Origin: Tardiphaga sp.
GTDB lineage: Bacteria > Pseudomonadota > Alphaproteobacteria > Rhizobiales > Xanthobacteraceae
Direction of reading: 5' to 3'
Assembly (NCBI GenBank): GCA_030147505.1
Contig: JASBVG010000111.1
Span: 46,204 to 110,203 of the forward strand
DNA length: 64,000 bases
Shown: in pieces, positions 42,269-51,191 of the stretch
Layout: each line of letters opens with the position of its first letter
Position numbering within the stretch: the first letter of the stretch is position 1
Translations under genes and position numbers: made by a program
Notes under the pieces: generated by a model
Databases searched by the model: none
Told to the model about the DNA's origin: nothing
What the model saw: only the letters and a program-made list of their open reading frames with translations

Positions 42269-42949
42269 ATGGTTTCATTGTCGGGCGCGCAAAAGCCGCG
42301 AGGGAACTCTTTGCCGCGACATCATGGCCTGAACGTGGCGTCTGCCGAGCTCGCGAACGATCCATCGGCCGAACGGATCGCGCATCTCCTGGCTGTGGCC
42401 AAGACGACATTCGGCGAAAAGGGCTTTGCCGCCACCACGATGGACGACATCGCCAGCGCCGCCGGCATGTCGAAGAAGACGCTCTACAAGTTATTCGATA
42501 GCAAGAGCGACCTGTTTCGCGCCATGCTGACCAAGAACCTGCAACGTTTCGATTTCTTCGCGGCCGGGTCCAGCCAGGAATCCGCCATCGTCGAGCTGCG
42601 CCGCGCGCTGCGTTACATCGCCGACATCGTGTTGATGCCCGACGAAATCGCCCTGCATCGCCTGCTGATTGCAGAGCGCAAACAGTCCCCCGCCCTCGCC
42701 GCCATCTTCACCGACGTGATCTTCAACAGCGGTGCCGACGGCATCGTCAGTTGCGTCAAGCGGGTCCGTCTGCGCCGGGAACTCGCTGACATCCCGGTCA
42801 AGACCGTCACGGACATGATGCTCGGGGCAGTTTTCAGCAACGATCATTTCCGCCTGATGGTGGACGATGGCTACAGCGTCAATCGCCGCGCGCTGCACAA
42901 GCGGATCGACGCGACCATTGCGACATTTTGTGAAGATGTCGACCGATGA
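42269..42949 (+). CDS. TetR/AcrR family transcriptional regulator
   Basis: 226 residues with an unusually long N-terminal leader; an internal start is possible. HTH: RIAHLLAVAKTTFGEKGFAATTMDDIASAAGMSKKTLYKLFDSKSDLFRAML. The C-terminal ligand domain resembles AefR-like regulators (DEIALHRLLIAERKQSPALAAIFTD). It is divergent from the RND adaptor gene and most likely represses it through the paired palindromes in between. Confidence 0.9.
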   Translation: MVSLSGAQKPRGNSLPRHHGLNVASAELANDPSAERIAHLLAVAKTTFGEKGFAATTMDDIASAAGMSKKTLYKLFDSKSDLFRAMLTKNLQRFDFFAAGSSQESAIVELRRALRYIADIVLMPDEIALHRLLIAERKQSPALAAIFTDVIFNSGADGIVSCVKRVRLRRELADIPVKTVTDMMLGAVFSNDHFRLMVDDGYSVNRRALHKRIDATIATFCEDVDR

Positions 42950-42960
42950 GCACGAAGGTT

Positions 42961-42988
42961 GTCGTTGCCCGGCTTGACCGGGCGATCC
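42961..42988. repeat. REP-like palindrome remnant
   Basis: GCCCGG-CTTGA-CCGGGC (42967-42983) inside GTCGTTGCCCGGCTTGACCG, a variant of the GTCATTGCCGGGCTTGACCC repeat seen again near 53.9 kb. It starts 11 bases after tetR and may end its transcript. Confidence 0.6.
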
Positions 42989-43178
42989 GGTAAACGCCGA
43001 CCACAGTTCAATCACGCCCGCCAATGTCTACTGGGCTGCCCGGGTGGCGACAGGTTGAGCGCATGGTACCGATCCCGCGCCCCACTCCCGCCCCAATTTC
43101 TTAACCGATTGCTCACCATGGCCGGTCAGACTGCGCCATCGCGCAGCATGCCGCTGCGCGGGATCGGACGGGCATGCC

Positions 43179-43598
43179 ATGTTCCAGACATTCCTGCGTT
43201 CACGCGCCCAGACCTATCTGCGCGGCATCGTCGGCGAACGCGAGTTCCGCGCCCGCTCGCCGGAGCGCGATGCCGAGACCGATCGCGAGCGCCTCGATGC
43301 CGTGATGGGCGCCATCGACCAGGCGCTGTCCGGCGCAGAGGCCGAACAGGCCGGCCTCACCAAACGCGTCGATGACGTGCTGGCCCGCGCCGCCGTCACT
43401 TTCGGCAATGGCGATGACGAGTATCTGACCCGGGAAAGCCTCGACAGCCATCATCTCGATCTGTTCGAGACCGAGATCAAGAACGGCCAGCGCCGTATCC
43501 GCGAACTCACCGGCAGCATTGCCCATTTTCGGGCATTGAAAGAGACGTTTGACGCGCGGTTTCCAGATTACAAGCCGGCGCCGAAGGTGGAATCGTAA
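43179..43598 (+). CDS. Hypothetical cytoplasmic protein, helical
   Basis: 139 residues, no signal peptide or membrane helix. It is strongly charged with helices rich in Arg/Glu/Asp (ERDAETDRERLDAVMGAIDQALSGAEAEQAGLTKRVDDVL) and a second helical part (FETEIKNGQRRIRELTGSIAHFRALKETFDARF), probably coiled-coil. No family recognised. It is convergent with the glycosyltransferase gene, 27 bases apart. Confidence 0.55.
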   Translation: MFQTFLRSRAQTYLRGIVGEREFRARSPERDAETDRERLDAVMGAIDQALSGAEAEQAGLTKRVDDVLARAAVTFGNGDDEYLTRESLDSHHLDLFETEIKNGQRRIRELTGSIAHFRALKETFDARFPDYKPAPKVES

Positions 43599-43625
43599 CG
43601 CCTTCGCGGAGAGAGGTCGGGACTT

Positions 43626-44861
43626 CTACCCCTGCGCCCTGCGATCGCCTTCATCCGGCACACGCCCGCCGTCCTGCGTATCGCTCCAGCGCCGCTTGAA
43701 ATTACTGCCGTCCGGTGCCGGACCGCGATTGCGCCGCCGCTCGCCGGTGAACCCCTTCATGTTGTCGTTCACGAATGCCATGAGCTCGGCACGAAAACGC
43801 TCCGCGGAGAACTTCTGCGCGTGGGCACGGCAGACGTCGCGTGAAAATTCATGCTCGCGCGCGATGAAGGCGCGCACACACTCAGCGATCGCCTTCGGCT
43901 CGTTGGCATCGAAGAACATGCCGGTGCGCAGTTCCGGCGAAGCCGACACCGTCTCGCGTGCACCGCCGCGGCCCAGCGCCAGCACCGGCGCGCCTTCGGA
44001 TTGCGCCTCGACGACGATGATGCCGAAATCCTCTTCCGCCGCGAACACGAAGGCCCGCGCCGTCGCCATCAATTCGCGCAAGCGTTCATCGCTGACAAAG
44101 CCCGTAAAGGTCACGTTGGGCCCCGCCACTGCCTTCAGCCGCTCCGCTTCGGGTCCGTCCCCGGCAACGACCAGCTTCTGATCGGGCATGCTGTTGAAGG
44201 CCTCGATGACCGCTTCGATACGCTTGTAAGGCACCAGCCGGCTCGCCGCCAGGAAGTGATCGCCGACGGGCAGATCCTTCGGCAACGACGACATGGCGAC
44301 CGGCGGATAGATCACCTTGGCATCGCGGCCATAAACCTTCTTGATGCGCTTGGCGACGAAATTGGAATTGGCCATCATCGCATCCGGGCCGTGCGCCGTG
44401 CGGGTGTCCCAGATCCGGATACGATGCAGCAATGCGCGCGCCAGCGCGCTCTTGATCCCAGCGGTGTAGCCGCCTTCATTGAGATATTCGTGCTGCAGAT
44501 CCCAGGCATAGCGCATCGGCGAATGCACATAGGATACATGCAACTGATTGGGGCCGGTAATGACGCCCTTGGCAACGGCATAGCTTGACGAGATCACCAG
44601 ATCGTAGCCCGACAGATCGAACTGCTCGATGGCGATCGGCATCAACGGCAGATAGGCGCGATGCTTCGTCCTGATGAACGGCATGCGCTGCAGGAAGCTG
44701 GTGCGCGCCTTCTTGAAACCGATCTTCTCGCGATCCTCTGGCGTCAGCGCGTCGAACAGCGTGAACACATCCGCATTCGGATAGCATCGCAGGATCTCGC
44801 GCAATACCTGTTCGGCGCCGCCCAACGTGTAGAGCCAATCATGTACGACAGCGACGCGCAT
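43626..44861 (-). CDS. Glycosyltransferase family 4 protein
   Basis: 411 residues. N-terminal Rossmann part starts MRVAVVHDWLYTLGGAEQVL, and the C-terminal part has GDHFLAASRLVPYKRIEAVIEAF, KLVVAGDGPEAERLKAVAG and the EX7E-type motif AAEEDFGIIVVEAQSEGAPVLAL. This is a retaining GT-B enzyme that transfers a sugar from a nucleotide donor, probably in polysaccharide or lipid glycan synthesis. The last 35 residues are polar and extended. No other glycan gene is adjacent, so the product cannot be named. Confidence 0.88.
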   Translation of the reverse strand: MRVAVVHDWLYTLGGAEQVLREILRCYPNADVFTLFDALTPEDREKIGFKKARTSFLQRMPFIRTKHRAYLPLMPIAIEQFDLSGYDLVISSSYAVAKGVITGPNQLHVSYVHSPMRYAWDLQHEYLNEGGYTAGIKSALARALLHRIRIWDTRTAHGPDAMMANSNFVAKRIKKVYGRDAKVIYPPVAMSSLPKDLPVGDHFLAASRLVPYKRIEAVIEAFNSMPDQKLVVAGDGPEAERLKAVAGPNVTFTGFVSDERLRELMATARAFVFAAEEDFGIIVVEAQSEGAPVLALGRGGARETVSASPELRTGMFFDANEPKAIAECVRAFIAREHEFSRDVCRAHAQKFSAERFRAELMAFVNDNMKGFTGERRRNRGPAPDGSNFKRRWSDTQDGGRVPDEGDRRAQG

Positions 44862-45136
44862 TGAACCTCGAACCGGATCATCACCATAGCGACTGGCCTC
44901 TTAAATAGACCAATGACGGCGTTCTACAAACGAGCCGCTACAACTTGCGTTAATTCGACCGCGACCAATTCGTAAAATTTGAGTAACCTTTTCCGCAATT
45001 GGCGCGGGAAAGCGCGGACGCACCACCACGATTGCCGATCAACGCTCGTCCACGGCCGCGGGTGTGGTTGCCACGCACCTATTTTTACAGGATTGACCGT
45101 GCTTTCGCACTATTAAGGTAACCCGAGGTTTTGCCG
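44862..45136. other. Intergenic region between divergent glycosyltransferase and LysR genes
   Basis: 275 bases, A/T-richer than the surroundings. TTGACC at 45095-45100 with TATTAA nearby, and a small stem GTGC-TTTC-GCAC, lie just before the LysR gene. GAGG at 45125-45128 is its ribosome site. No gene seen. Confidence 0.4.
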
Positions 45137-46081
45137 ATGATGACGCTGCGACAGGTGGAGGTGATCCGTGCCGTGATGGTGACGGGCACCATCGGCGGCG
45201 CCGCAAAATTGCTGAATGTGTCTGCACCGGGCATCAGCCGCCTGGTGAAATATACGGAGAAATCGCTCGGCATCCGCTTCTTCCAGCGCCAGAACGGCCG
45301 CTATTTCCCGACACCGGAAGCCCAGAGCATCTTCGAGCAGATCAACGGCGTCTACAAGAAGGTGGACGACCTCACCGAGCTCATCTCCAAGATCGGCCAG
45401 GGCACGTTTTCGGAGCTGCGGATCGGTTCGGTGCCGTCGATCTCGCAGATCATGGTGCCCCGCGCCATCGAGCAGGTGCGGCGGCGCTATCCGGACCTGC
45501 GGATCGACATCAACATCCTCAAGCTCGAGGAAGCCATCGACTATCTGTTGCTTGACCGCGGCGACTGCGTCGCCATGAGCTACCGGCTCGAGCATTCCGG
45601 ACTCGACTTCCTGCCGCTGGCCTCGGGCGAACTGTTCTGCATCGTACCCGAAGGCCATGAGCTCGCCGGCCGCCACCAGGTCTCGGCCAGGGAGATCATC
45701 AAATATCCGCTGATCGGCATCGACCCGAACGATCCCTATGGCCGCATCATGGCCGAGATCTTCGCCCGCAATAAGCTCAAATATGACATCACGATCCGCG
45801 CGCGCTTCGGCACCACGGTGTGCGCGCTGGTCAAGGCCGGGCTCGGCATCGCCGTCATCGACCAGTTCACCGTCGCCCATGGCGGCTATCCCGGCGTGCA
45901 CATCATCCGCATTACCGAGCCGACGGTGTTCAACACCTATATCGCGGTGAAGCGCGGGGCGCCCCTGTCGCTTCATATCGAGCATTTCATTGCCTGCCTG
46001 CGCGCCGAGATGCAGGCGGTCAATCCCGGCGCCAATGCCGCCGGCAAGGCCGTTTCCCGGTCCCGCAGGAAATTAACGTGA
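45137..46081 (+). CDS. LysR family regulator, probable regulator of the shikimate/quinate cluster
   Basis: 314 residues from ATG 45137. The HTH (MTLRQVEVIRAVMVTGTIGGAAKLLNVSAPGISRLVKYTEKSLGIRFFQRQNG) belongs to the LysR subgroup with NocR/OccR-like spacing, followed by an effector domain (FSELRIGSVPSISQIMVPRAIEQVRRRYPDLRIDI). It is co-directional with and 118 bases upstream of the dehydrogenase gene that begins the catabolic operon. Regulation of that operon is inferred from position. Confidence 0.87.
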   Translation: MMTLRQVEVIRAVMVTGTIGGAAKLLNVSAPGISRLVKYTEKSLGIRFFQRQNGRYFPTPEAQSIFEQINGVYKKVDDLTELISKIGQGTFSELRIGSVPSISQIMVPRAIEQVRRRYPDLRIDINILKLEEAIDYLLLDRGDCVAMSYRLEHSGLDFLPLASGELFCIVPEGHELAGRHQVSAREIIKYPLIGIDPNDPYGRIMAEIFARNKLKYDITIRARFGTTVCALVKAGLGIAVIDQFTVAHGGYPGVHIIRITEPTVFNTYIAVKRGAPLSLHIEHFIACLRAEMQAVNPGANAAGKAVSRSRRKLT

Positions 46082-46199
46082 TGTTATGTTTGGAGGATAA
46101 CAGGGTAATTGTGTTAGACGCTGCCCGCGCTATCCTTCACCCGGTTGTCCTGTCAACACGATGCTCGCCAAATCTCTTATCGCCAAGACCCTAACCGCC

Positions 46200-47072
46200 A
46201 TGAACGCTCCGATTCCGTCCACCCGTTTCCTCACTGGCCTGCTCGGCGCACCGATCGCGCATTCGGCCTCCCCGGCGATGCACGAGCGTGCAGCCGAGGC
46301 GATGGGCGCACGCTGCCACTATCAGCTGATCGAGATCGCCGGCGCGGGGCGCGACGAACTACGCGGCATTCTCGACGGCGTGCGCAAGCTCGGTTTTGCC
46401 GGCATCAATGTCACCTTCCCCTACAAGGAAGCCGTGGTCGATCTGCTCGACGAGCTGTCCCCCGGCGCTCGCGCCATCGGCGCCGTGAACACCGTCGTCG
46501 TGCGTGGCGGTCGGTTGACCGGCCACAACACCGACACGTCCGGCTTCGCCCGCGCCGCCCAGGATTTCGTCACGCGCTCGCAGCGGGGCCCGGTCGCCGT
46601 GATCGGCACCGGCGGCGTCGGCAAGGCGATCGCCTTCGCGCTGGCAAGCCTGAACGTCACTGAGATCCGCGTCTTCGACACCGACACCGCCAAGGCCGAC
46701 CAACTCGTCGCCCAGCTCGGAGAGCGTCAGCCCATCCGCCGCGCCGGAAGCGTCGAGGACGCCCTCGCCGGCGCCGCGGGCCTCGTCAACGGCACGCCCA
46801 TCGGGATGTTGCCCAATCTCGGCACGCCGGTGCCGGACGCCCTGCTCCATGCCGGATTGTGGGTCGCCGACGCCGTCTATTCGCCGCTGTGGACGCCGTT
46901 GCTCACCGCCGCCAAGGCCAAGGGCGCACAAGTGATGACCGGCCGCGATCTCGCGATCTATCAGGCAGCCGATGCCTTCGAACTGTTCACCGGCATGGCG
47001 CCATCCGCTACCGAAATGGGAATTGCTTTCGATGATGTCATGAGGAAGAGGTATCCGCGAAGCGCTGCCTGA
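46200..47072 (+). CDS. Shikimate/quinate dehydrogenase family protein, probably NAD-dependent
   Basis: 290 residues from ATG 46200; an ATG at 46161 would add 13 residues. Substrate-site motifs: GAPIAHSASPAMHE, catalytic Lys in NVTFPYKEAV and Asp in GHNTDTSGFARA. The nucleotide motif is GTGGVGKAIAF. After the second strand the sequence is RVFDTDTAKADQL, with Asp where biosynthetic NADPH-dependent AroE has an NRT motif, which favours NAD+ and a catabolic (QuiB/QsuD-like) role. It oxidises shikimate or quinate to 3-dehydro products. It begins the operon with transporter and QuiC-like dehydratase. Confidence 0.85.
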   Translation: MNAPIPSTRFLTGLLGAPIAHSASPAMHERAAEAMGARCHYQLIEIAGAGRDELRGILDGVRKLGFAGINVTFPYKEAVVDLLDELSPGARAIGAVNTVVVRGGRLTGHNTDTSGFARAAQDFVTRSQRGPVAVIGTGGVGKAIAFALASLNVTEIRVFDTDTAKADQLVAQLGERQPIRRAGSVEDALAGAAGLVNGTPIGMLPNLGTPVPDALLHAGLWVADAVYSPLWTPLLTAAKAKGAQVMTGRDLAIYQAADAFELFTGMAPSATEMGIAFDDVMRKRYPRSAA

Positions 47073-47135
47073 CCATCCCAAGCGGTCACCATAAGGCCGC
47101 ATCAAGACTCGCTAAACAACACACCGGAGGAAATC

Positions 47136-48269
47136 ATGAAGCCCGTATTCTGGGCGAGCGTCCTGCTCGCCACCGCCCTGTCCATTCCCGCATCCGCGCA
47201 GTCGATCAAGCTCGCCAATGTCGCCGAACTCTCGGGCGGCGGCGCCACCGTCGGCAACAACTGGAAGAACGGCATCGATCTCGCGATCGAGGAGATCAAC
47301 AGCAAGGGCGGCGTGCTCGGCCGCAAGCTGGAAGTGACCCACGCGGACTCGCAGTCCAATCCCGGCGTCGCCCGCGCCCAGGTGCAGAAGGCGCTCGACG
47401 CCGAGCCCTATGTGCTGCTCGGACCCGGCTATTCCGGCTCGGTGAAGGTGACGGCGCCGCTCGCGGCGGAAGCCGGCATCGCCCAGATCATGGGCGGCGA
47501 AGCGGCCGAACTCACCCAGGCCGGCAACAAATATCTGTTCCGCACCTCGTTCGGCCAGCAGTCGTCGATGCCGAAGGTCGCGAAGTATATCAATGACGAG
47601 CTGAAGGCGAAGTCGGTCGCCATCGTCTGGGTCAATAACGACTTCGGTAAAGGCGGGCGCGATTCCATCACCAAGGAATTCGCCAAATACAATATCAAGG
47701 TCGCCGCCGATCTCTCCACCGAAGCGGGGCAAGCCGACTTCGCCGCCGACGTTACCAAGATCAAGGCGGCAGCGCCGGACGCAGTCTTCGTCTATGTCAA
47801 CGAGGAAGAGAGCGCGCGCATGCTCAAGGAGCTGAAGCGCCAGGGCATCACCGTCCCGCTGGTCGGCGAGACCACGCTGGTCGGCCAGAAGGTGGTCGAA
47901 CTTGCCGGCGATGCGGCGAACGGCGCCCGCGGCCATGTCGGCCTCACCACCGACGCACCGGTCGAACTGATCAAGGCGTTCCGCGAAAAATTCGTGAAGA
48001 AGTACAACTACGTCCCCGACCATAACGGCCTCAAGGGCTGGCTGGCCATTTACATGATCAAGGCCACCACCGAGAAGATGGGCAAGGTGGACAGCAAGGG
48101 TTTTGCCGACGCGCTGCACGGCTTCACCATTACTGCTGCGAAGGAACCGGGCATCCTGATGGACGCCACCTTCGACGCCAATGGCGACATCGACCGCCAG
48201 GGTTTCCTGGTCGAGATCGTCGAAGGCAAGCAGGTCGTGAAACAGGTGCTGCCGAAGCTGAACAACTAA
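47136..48269 (+). CDS. ABC transporter substrate-binding protein (HAAT/LivK family), predicted aromatic-precursor uptake
   Basis: 377 residues. Signal peptide (WASVLLATALSIPASA), then a type I periplasmic-binding fold: IKLANVAELSGGGATVGNNWKNGIDLAIEEINSKGGVLGRKLEV, VLLGPGYSGSVKVTAPLAAEAGI, VAIVWVNNDFGKGGRDSITKEF. The ATG has a strong GGAGG site. This family takes amino acids but also shikimate, quinate and aromatic acids in soil alphaproteobacteria. Linked permeases and ATPases follow, and the flanking enzymes suggest shikimate/quinate or dehydroshikimate as ligand. Confidence 0.88.
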   Translation: MKPVFWASVLLATALSIPASAQSIKLANVAELSGGGATVGNNWKNGIDLAIEEINSKGGVLGRKLEVTHADSQSNPGVARAQVQKALDAEPYVLLGPGYSGSVKVTAPLAAEAGIAQIMGGEAAELTQAGNKYLFRTSFGQQSSMPKVAKYINDELKAKSVAIVWVNNDFGKGGRDSITKEFAKYNIKVAADLSTEAGQADFAADVTKIKAAAPDAVFVYVNEEESARMLKELKRQGITVPLVGETTLVGQKVVELAGDAANGARGHVGLTTDAPVELIKAFREKFVKKYNYVPDHNGLKGWLAIYMIKATTEKMGKVDSKGFADALHGFTITAAKEPGILMDATFDANGDIDRQGFLVEIVEGKQVVKQVLPKLNN

Positions 48270-48281
48270 GGCGCTTCAGCC

Positions 48282-48390
48282 GTCATTGCGGCGAGCAAAG
48301 CGACGACGCAATCCAGTCTCCTTCACTTGGCTTCTGGATTGCTTCGCCCAACCGAATTGGCTCTGCCAGTTCGTCAGGGCTCGCAATGAC
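48282..48390. repeat. Palindromic intergenic repeat, copy 1
   Basis: Begins GTCATTGCGGCGAG and ends GCTCGCAATGAC, with internal GCAATCCAGT ... GGATTGC arms. It lies between the binding-protein and permease genes. It matches the second copy at 51069-51152. Confidence 0.8.
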
Positions 48391-48435
48391 GACCGATAGA
48401 CATTTCTGATCCACGCCACGCGTGGGAGAACCACC

Positions 48436-49311
48436 ATGTCCAATCTTCTCGATCTTCTGATCGCAGGTCTCGCCACCGGCGCCATCTACGCCATCGTCGC
48501 GGTCGGCTTCACGCTGCTGTGGCAGACCTCGCAGACCATTAATTTCGCCCAGGGCGAATTCGTCATGCTGCCGGCCTTCCTGATGCTCGGCGTGCTGCAT
48601 GTCGGCGCGCCGTTCTGGGTCGCCATCCTGGTCGGCATCGCGCTGTCCATGCTGCTGCTCGGCCTCGGCTTCAAGATGCTGCTGGTCGATCCGATGCTGC
48701 GCCATGGCGTGCTGCCACTCGCCATCGCCACCATGGCGCTGGCCATCGGCATCAAGGAATCCGCCAAACAGTTCTGGAGCGCGGAGGCCTCGCCCTTTCC
48801 TTCGATCGTCCCCGCCGGCGACATTTTTATCCTCGGCCGCGCGGTAGCATTACAGAGCATCGGCGTCCTCGCCGTCGCCGTCATCGCCGTCACCGCTCTC
48901 ACGCTGCTGCTGAACCGCACCTCCATCGGCCATCAGATGCAGGCCGCCGCCCAGAACCCGACCGTCGCGCGCATCATCGGCGTGCCGGTCGAGCGCATGA
49001 TCCTGCTCACCTTCCTGATCAATGCCTTCCTCGTCGCCCTCGCCTCGCTGCTGATCACCCCGATCTATCTCGCAAAATTCTCCAATGGCGAAGTGCTCGG
49101 CCAGGCCGCCTTCATCGCCGCCATTGTCGGCGGCTTCAATCAGATCCGCGGCGCCATCGCCGGCGGCCTCCTGATCGGCGTCGTCGACAATCTCGCCGCC
49201 GCCTATGTCTCGACGCAATATCGCGCCGCGGTGCCGCTGGTGCTATTGATCGCCATCATCCTGTTCCGTCCGCAAGGCCTGCTCGGCCGTCCCGAGGAGC
49301 GCACGGTATGA
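48436..49311 (+). CDS. Branched-chain-type ABC transporter permease (LivH family)
   Basis: 291 residues, mostly transmembrane helices. N-terminus LLDLLIAGLATGAIYAIVAVGFTLLWQTSQTINFAQGEFVMLPAF is the LivH signature (NFAQGE), and the EAA-like loop is RIIGVPVERMILLTFLINAFLVALASLL. It forms half of the transmembrane pore with the next gene, which it overlaps by 4 bases (ATGA). Confidence 0.92.
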   Translation: MSNLLDLLIAGLATGAIYAIVAVGFTLLWQTSQTINFAQGEFVMLPAFLMLGVLHVGAPFWVAILVGIALSMLLLGLGFKMLLVDPMLRHGVLPLAIATMALAIGIKESAKQFWSAEASPFPSIVPAGDIFILGRAVALQSIGVLAVAVIAVTALTLLLNRTSIGHQMQAAAQNPTVARIIGVPVERMILLTFLINAFLVALASLLITPIYLAKFSNGEVLGQAAFIAAIVGGFNQIRGAIAGGLLIGVVDNLAAAYVSTQYRAAVPLVLLIAIILFRPQGLLGRPEERTV

Positions 49312-50300
49312 ACACCAAGCTTCTCAAGCTCGGCTTCGGCGTGGTCGTCATCGCGGCGCTGATCGTCGTGCCGATGAATTTCAACCGCTACGGCCTCTAC
49401 ATCCTCAGCCAGTGGGCGGTGATGACCATCGCCGCCATGGGGCTGAACCTCACCCTTGGCTATGCCGGCCAGGTCTCACTGGCGCAGGGCGCCTTTGTCG
49501 GCATCGGCGCCTATACGGCGGCGATCATGACCTCATCAGGCTTCCCGCTGATCGCCGCCCTCGCCGTCGCCATCGTGCTCTGCTTCGCCGTCGGCTGGAT
49601 CCTCGGCTATCCCGCGCTGCGCGTGCAGCATCACTACCTCGCTTTCGTCACCCTCGCCTTCTCGACACTGGCCTTCCTCGTCTTCCGCAACGAGGAATGG
49701 CTCACCAAAGGCATCTACGGCATCAGCAACATCCCGCGCCCGGAGGTCTTCGGCTATCCCACCCGCCGTCCGCTGCCATTCTATTACTTCTGCCTCGGCT
49801 CGCTCGGCCTCGTCTCGCTGGCGGTGTGGTGGCTGATCCGTTCGCCCTGGGGCCGCGCCTTCGTGGCGCTGCGCGAAAACCCGATCCGCGCGCTCTCCCT
49901 CGGCATCGACACCCGCCATTACACGCTGATGGCCTTCGCGATCGGCTCCGCCCTCGGCGGTGTCGCCGGCGTGCTCTATGCACCGCTGACGCAATATGTC
50001 GATCCCGTCCCGTTCCACCTGTCGCTGTCGCTCGACCTCCTGATGATGGTGATCGTCGGCGGCTCCGGCTTCTTCTTCGGCCCCTTCCTTGGGGCCATGA
50101 TCGCCGTGCTGCTGCCGGAATGGCTGCGCTTCACCCAGGGCTATTACCTGATGCTCTATGCGGTCGCCGTCATCGGCCTGCTGATCTACTCGCCGTCCGG
50201 CATTCTCGGCATCCTCGATCGCTTCATCACCGAGCGCCGCACCAAGGCCGCATCCGCGAAGCGCGCGACTGCGACAGCCAAACTGGAGGTGACGCCGTGA
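49308..50300 (+). CDS. Branched-chain-type ABC transporter permease (LivM family)
   Basis: 330 residues. Helices include AAMGLNLTLGYAGQVSLAQGAFVGIGAYTAA (LivM signature GQxSLxQGAF) and SLGIDTRHYTLMAFAIGSALGGVAGVLYAPLTQYVDP. Pairs with the LivH-type subunit. The stop overlaps the GTG of the ATPase gene (GTGA), with a GGAGGT ribosome site inside the end of this gene. Confidence 0.92.
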   Translation: MNTKLLKLGFGVVVIAALIVVPMNFNRYGLYILSQWAVMTIAAMGLNLTLGYAGQVSLAQGAFVGIGAYTAAIMTSSGFPLIAALAVAIVLCFAVGWILGYPALRVQHHYLAFVTLAFSTLAFLVFRNEEWLTKGIYGISNIPRPEVFGYPTRRPLPFYYFCLGSLGLVSLAVWWLIRSPWGRAFVALRENPIRALSLGIDTRHYTLMAFAIGSALGGVAGVLYAPLTQYVDPVPFHLSLSLDLLMMVIVGGSGFFFGPFLGAMIAVLLPEWLRFTQGYYLMLYAVAVIGLLIYSPSGILGILDRFITERRTKAASAKRATATAKLEVTP

Positions 50301-51040
50301 GCGCCGTCCTGCAAGTCTCCAATATCAGCAAGCGCTTTGGCGGCATCACCGCCGTCAATGGCGTGTCCTTCGATGTGCAGGAGGGCGAGATCCTCGGCCT
50401 GATCGGCCCGAACGGCTGCGGCAAGTCCACGCTGTTCAACTGCATCCTCGGCCAGCTCACCCCATCAGATGGCGAGGTGAAGCTCGACGGCCGCACTGTC
50501 ACTGGCCTGCGCCCGTCCGAACTCAACAAGCTCGGCGTCAGCCGCACCTTTCAGCTCCTGCAGGTGTTTCCAAAACTCTCGGTGCGCGAGAACCTGATCC
50601 TCGCCGGCCAGGAGCATCAGGGCAACATGCTCACGCGCCTCATCGGCCCTTCCGATGCCGGCCTGACGGACGCGGCCAACCAGATGATCGGCTTCTTCAA
50701 GCTCGATCATCTCGCCGACGAGCCCGCCGGCGGCCTCTCTTACGGCCAGCAAAAACTGCTCGATGCCGCCATGGCCTTCATGGGCGGCCCGCGCCTCGTG
50801 CTGCTGGACGAGCCCGCGGGCGGCGTCAATCTCACCATGCTGGCCGATCTCAAGGACCGGCTGCGCGCCATCAATCAGGAAAAGCGCGCCACTTTCGTTG
50901 TCATCGAGCACAATATGGAATTCGTGATGTCGCTCTGCACACGCGTGATGGTGATGGCCGAAGGCAAGGTGCTGGCCATGGGCCGCCCCGATGAAGTCCG
51001 CGCCAATCCGGCCGTCATCGAAGCGTATCTGGGGCATTGA
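50297..51040 (+). CDS. Branched-chain-type ABC transporter ATP-binding protein (LivG family)
   Basis: 247 residues from GTG 50297. Walker A GPNGCGKST, signature LSYGQQKLLD, Walker B LVLLDEPAGGVN, and the switch His in VIEHNMEFV. The LivG-type C-terminal tail AEGKVLAMGRPDEVRANPAVIEAYLG is present. It powers uptake together with the LivF-type protein encoded after the repeat. Confidence 0.94.
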   Translation: MSAVLQVSNISKRFGGITAVNGVSFDVQEGEILGLIGPNGCGKSTLFNCILGQLTPSDGEVKLDGRTVTGLRPSELNKLGVSRTFQLLQVFPKLSVRENLILAGQEHQGNMLTRLIGPSDAGLTDAANQMIGFFKLDHLADEPAGGLSYGQQKLLDAAMAFMGGPRLVLLDEPAGGVNLTMLADLKDRLRAINQEKRATFVVIEHNMEFVMSLCTRVMVMAEGKVLAMGRPDEVRANPAVIEAYLGH

Positions 51041-51068
51041 GGCAGATGGACACTCTGATTTCTCGATC

Positions 51069-51152
51069 GTCATTGCGAGGAGCCCTTGCGACGAAGCAAT
51101 CCAGTTCTTGCTTCGCTTGGCTTCTGGATTGCTTCGCTTCGCTCGCAATGAC
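51069..51152. repeat. Palindromic intergenic repeat, copy 2
   Basis: Begins GTCATTGCGAGGAG and ends GCTCGCAATGAC with internal GCAATCCAGT ... GGATTGC arms, the same family as 48282-48390. It separates the two ATPase genes of one operon. Confidence 0.8.
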
Positions 51153-51191
51153 GGCTGATAGGTTCAGCACTATAGCGCGCAGGAGCCTGCC

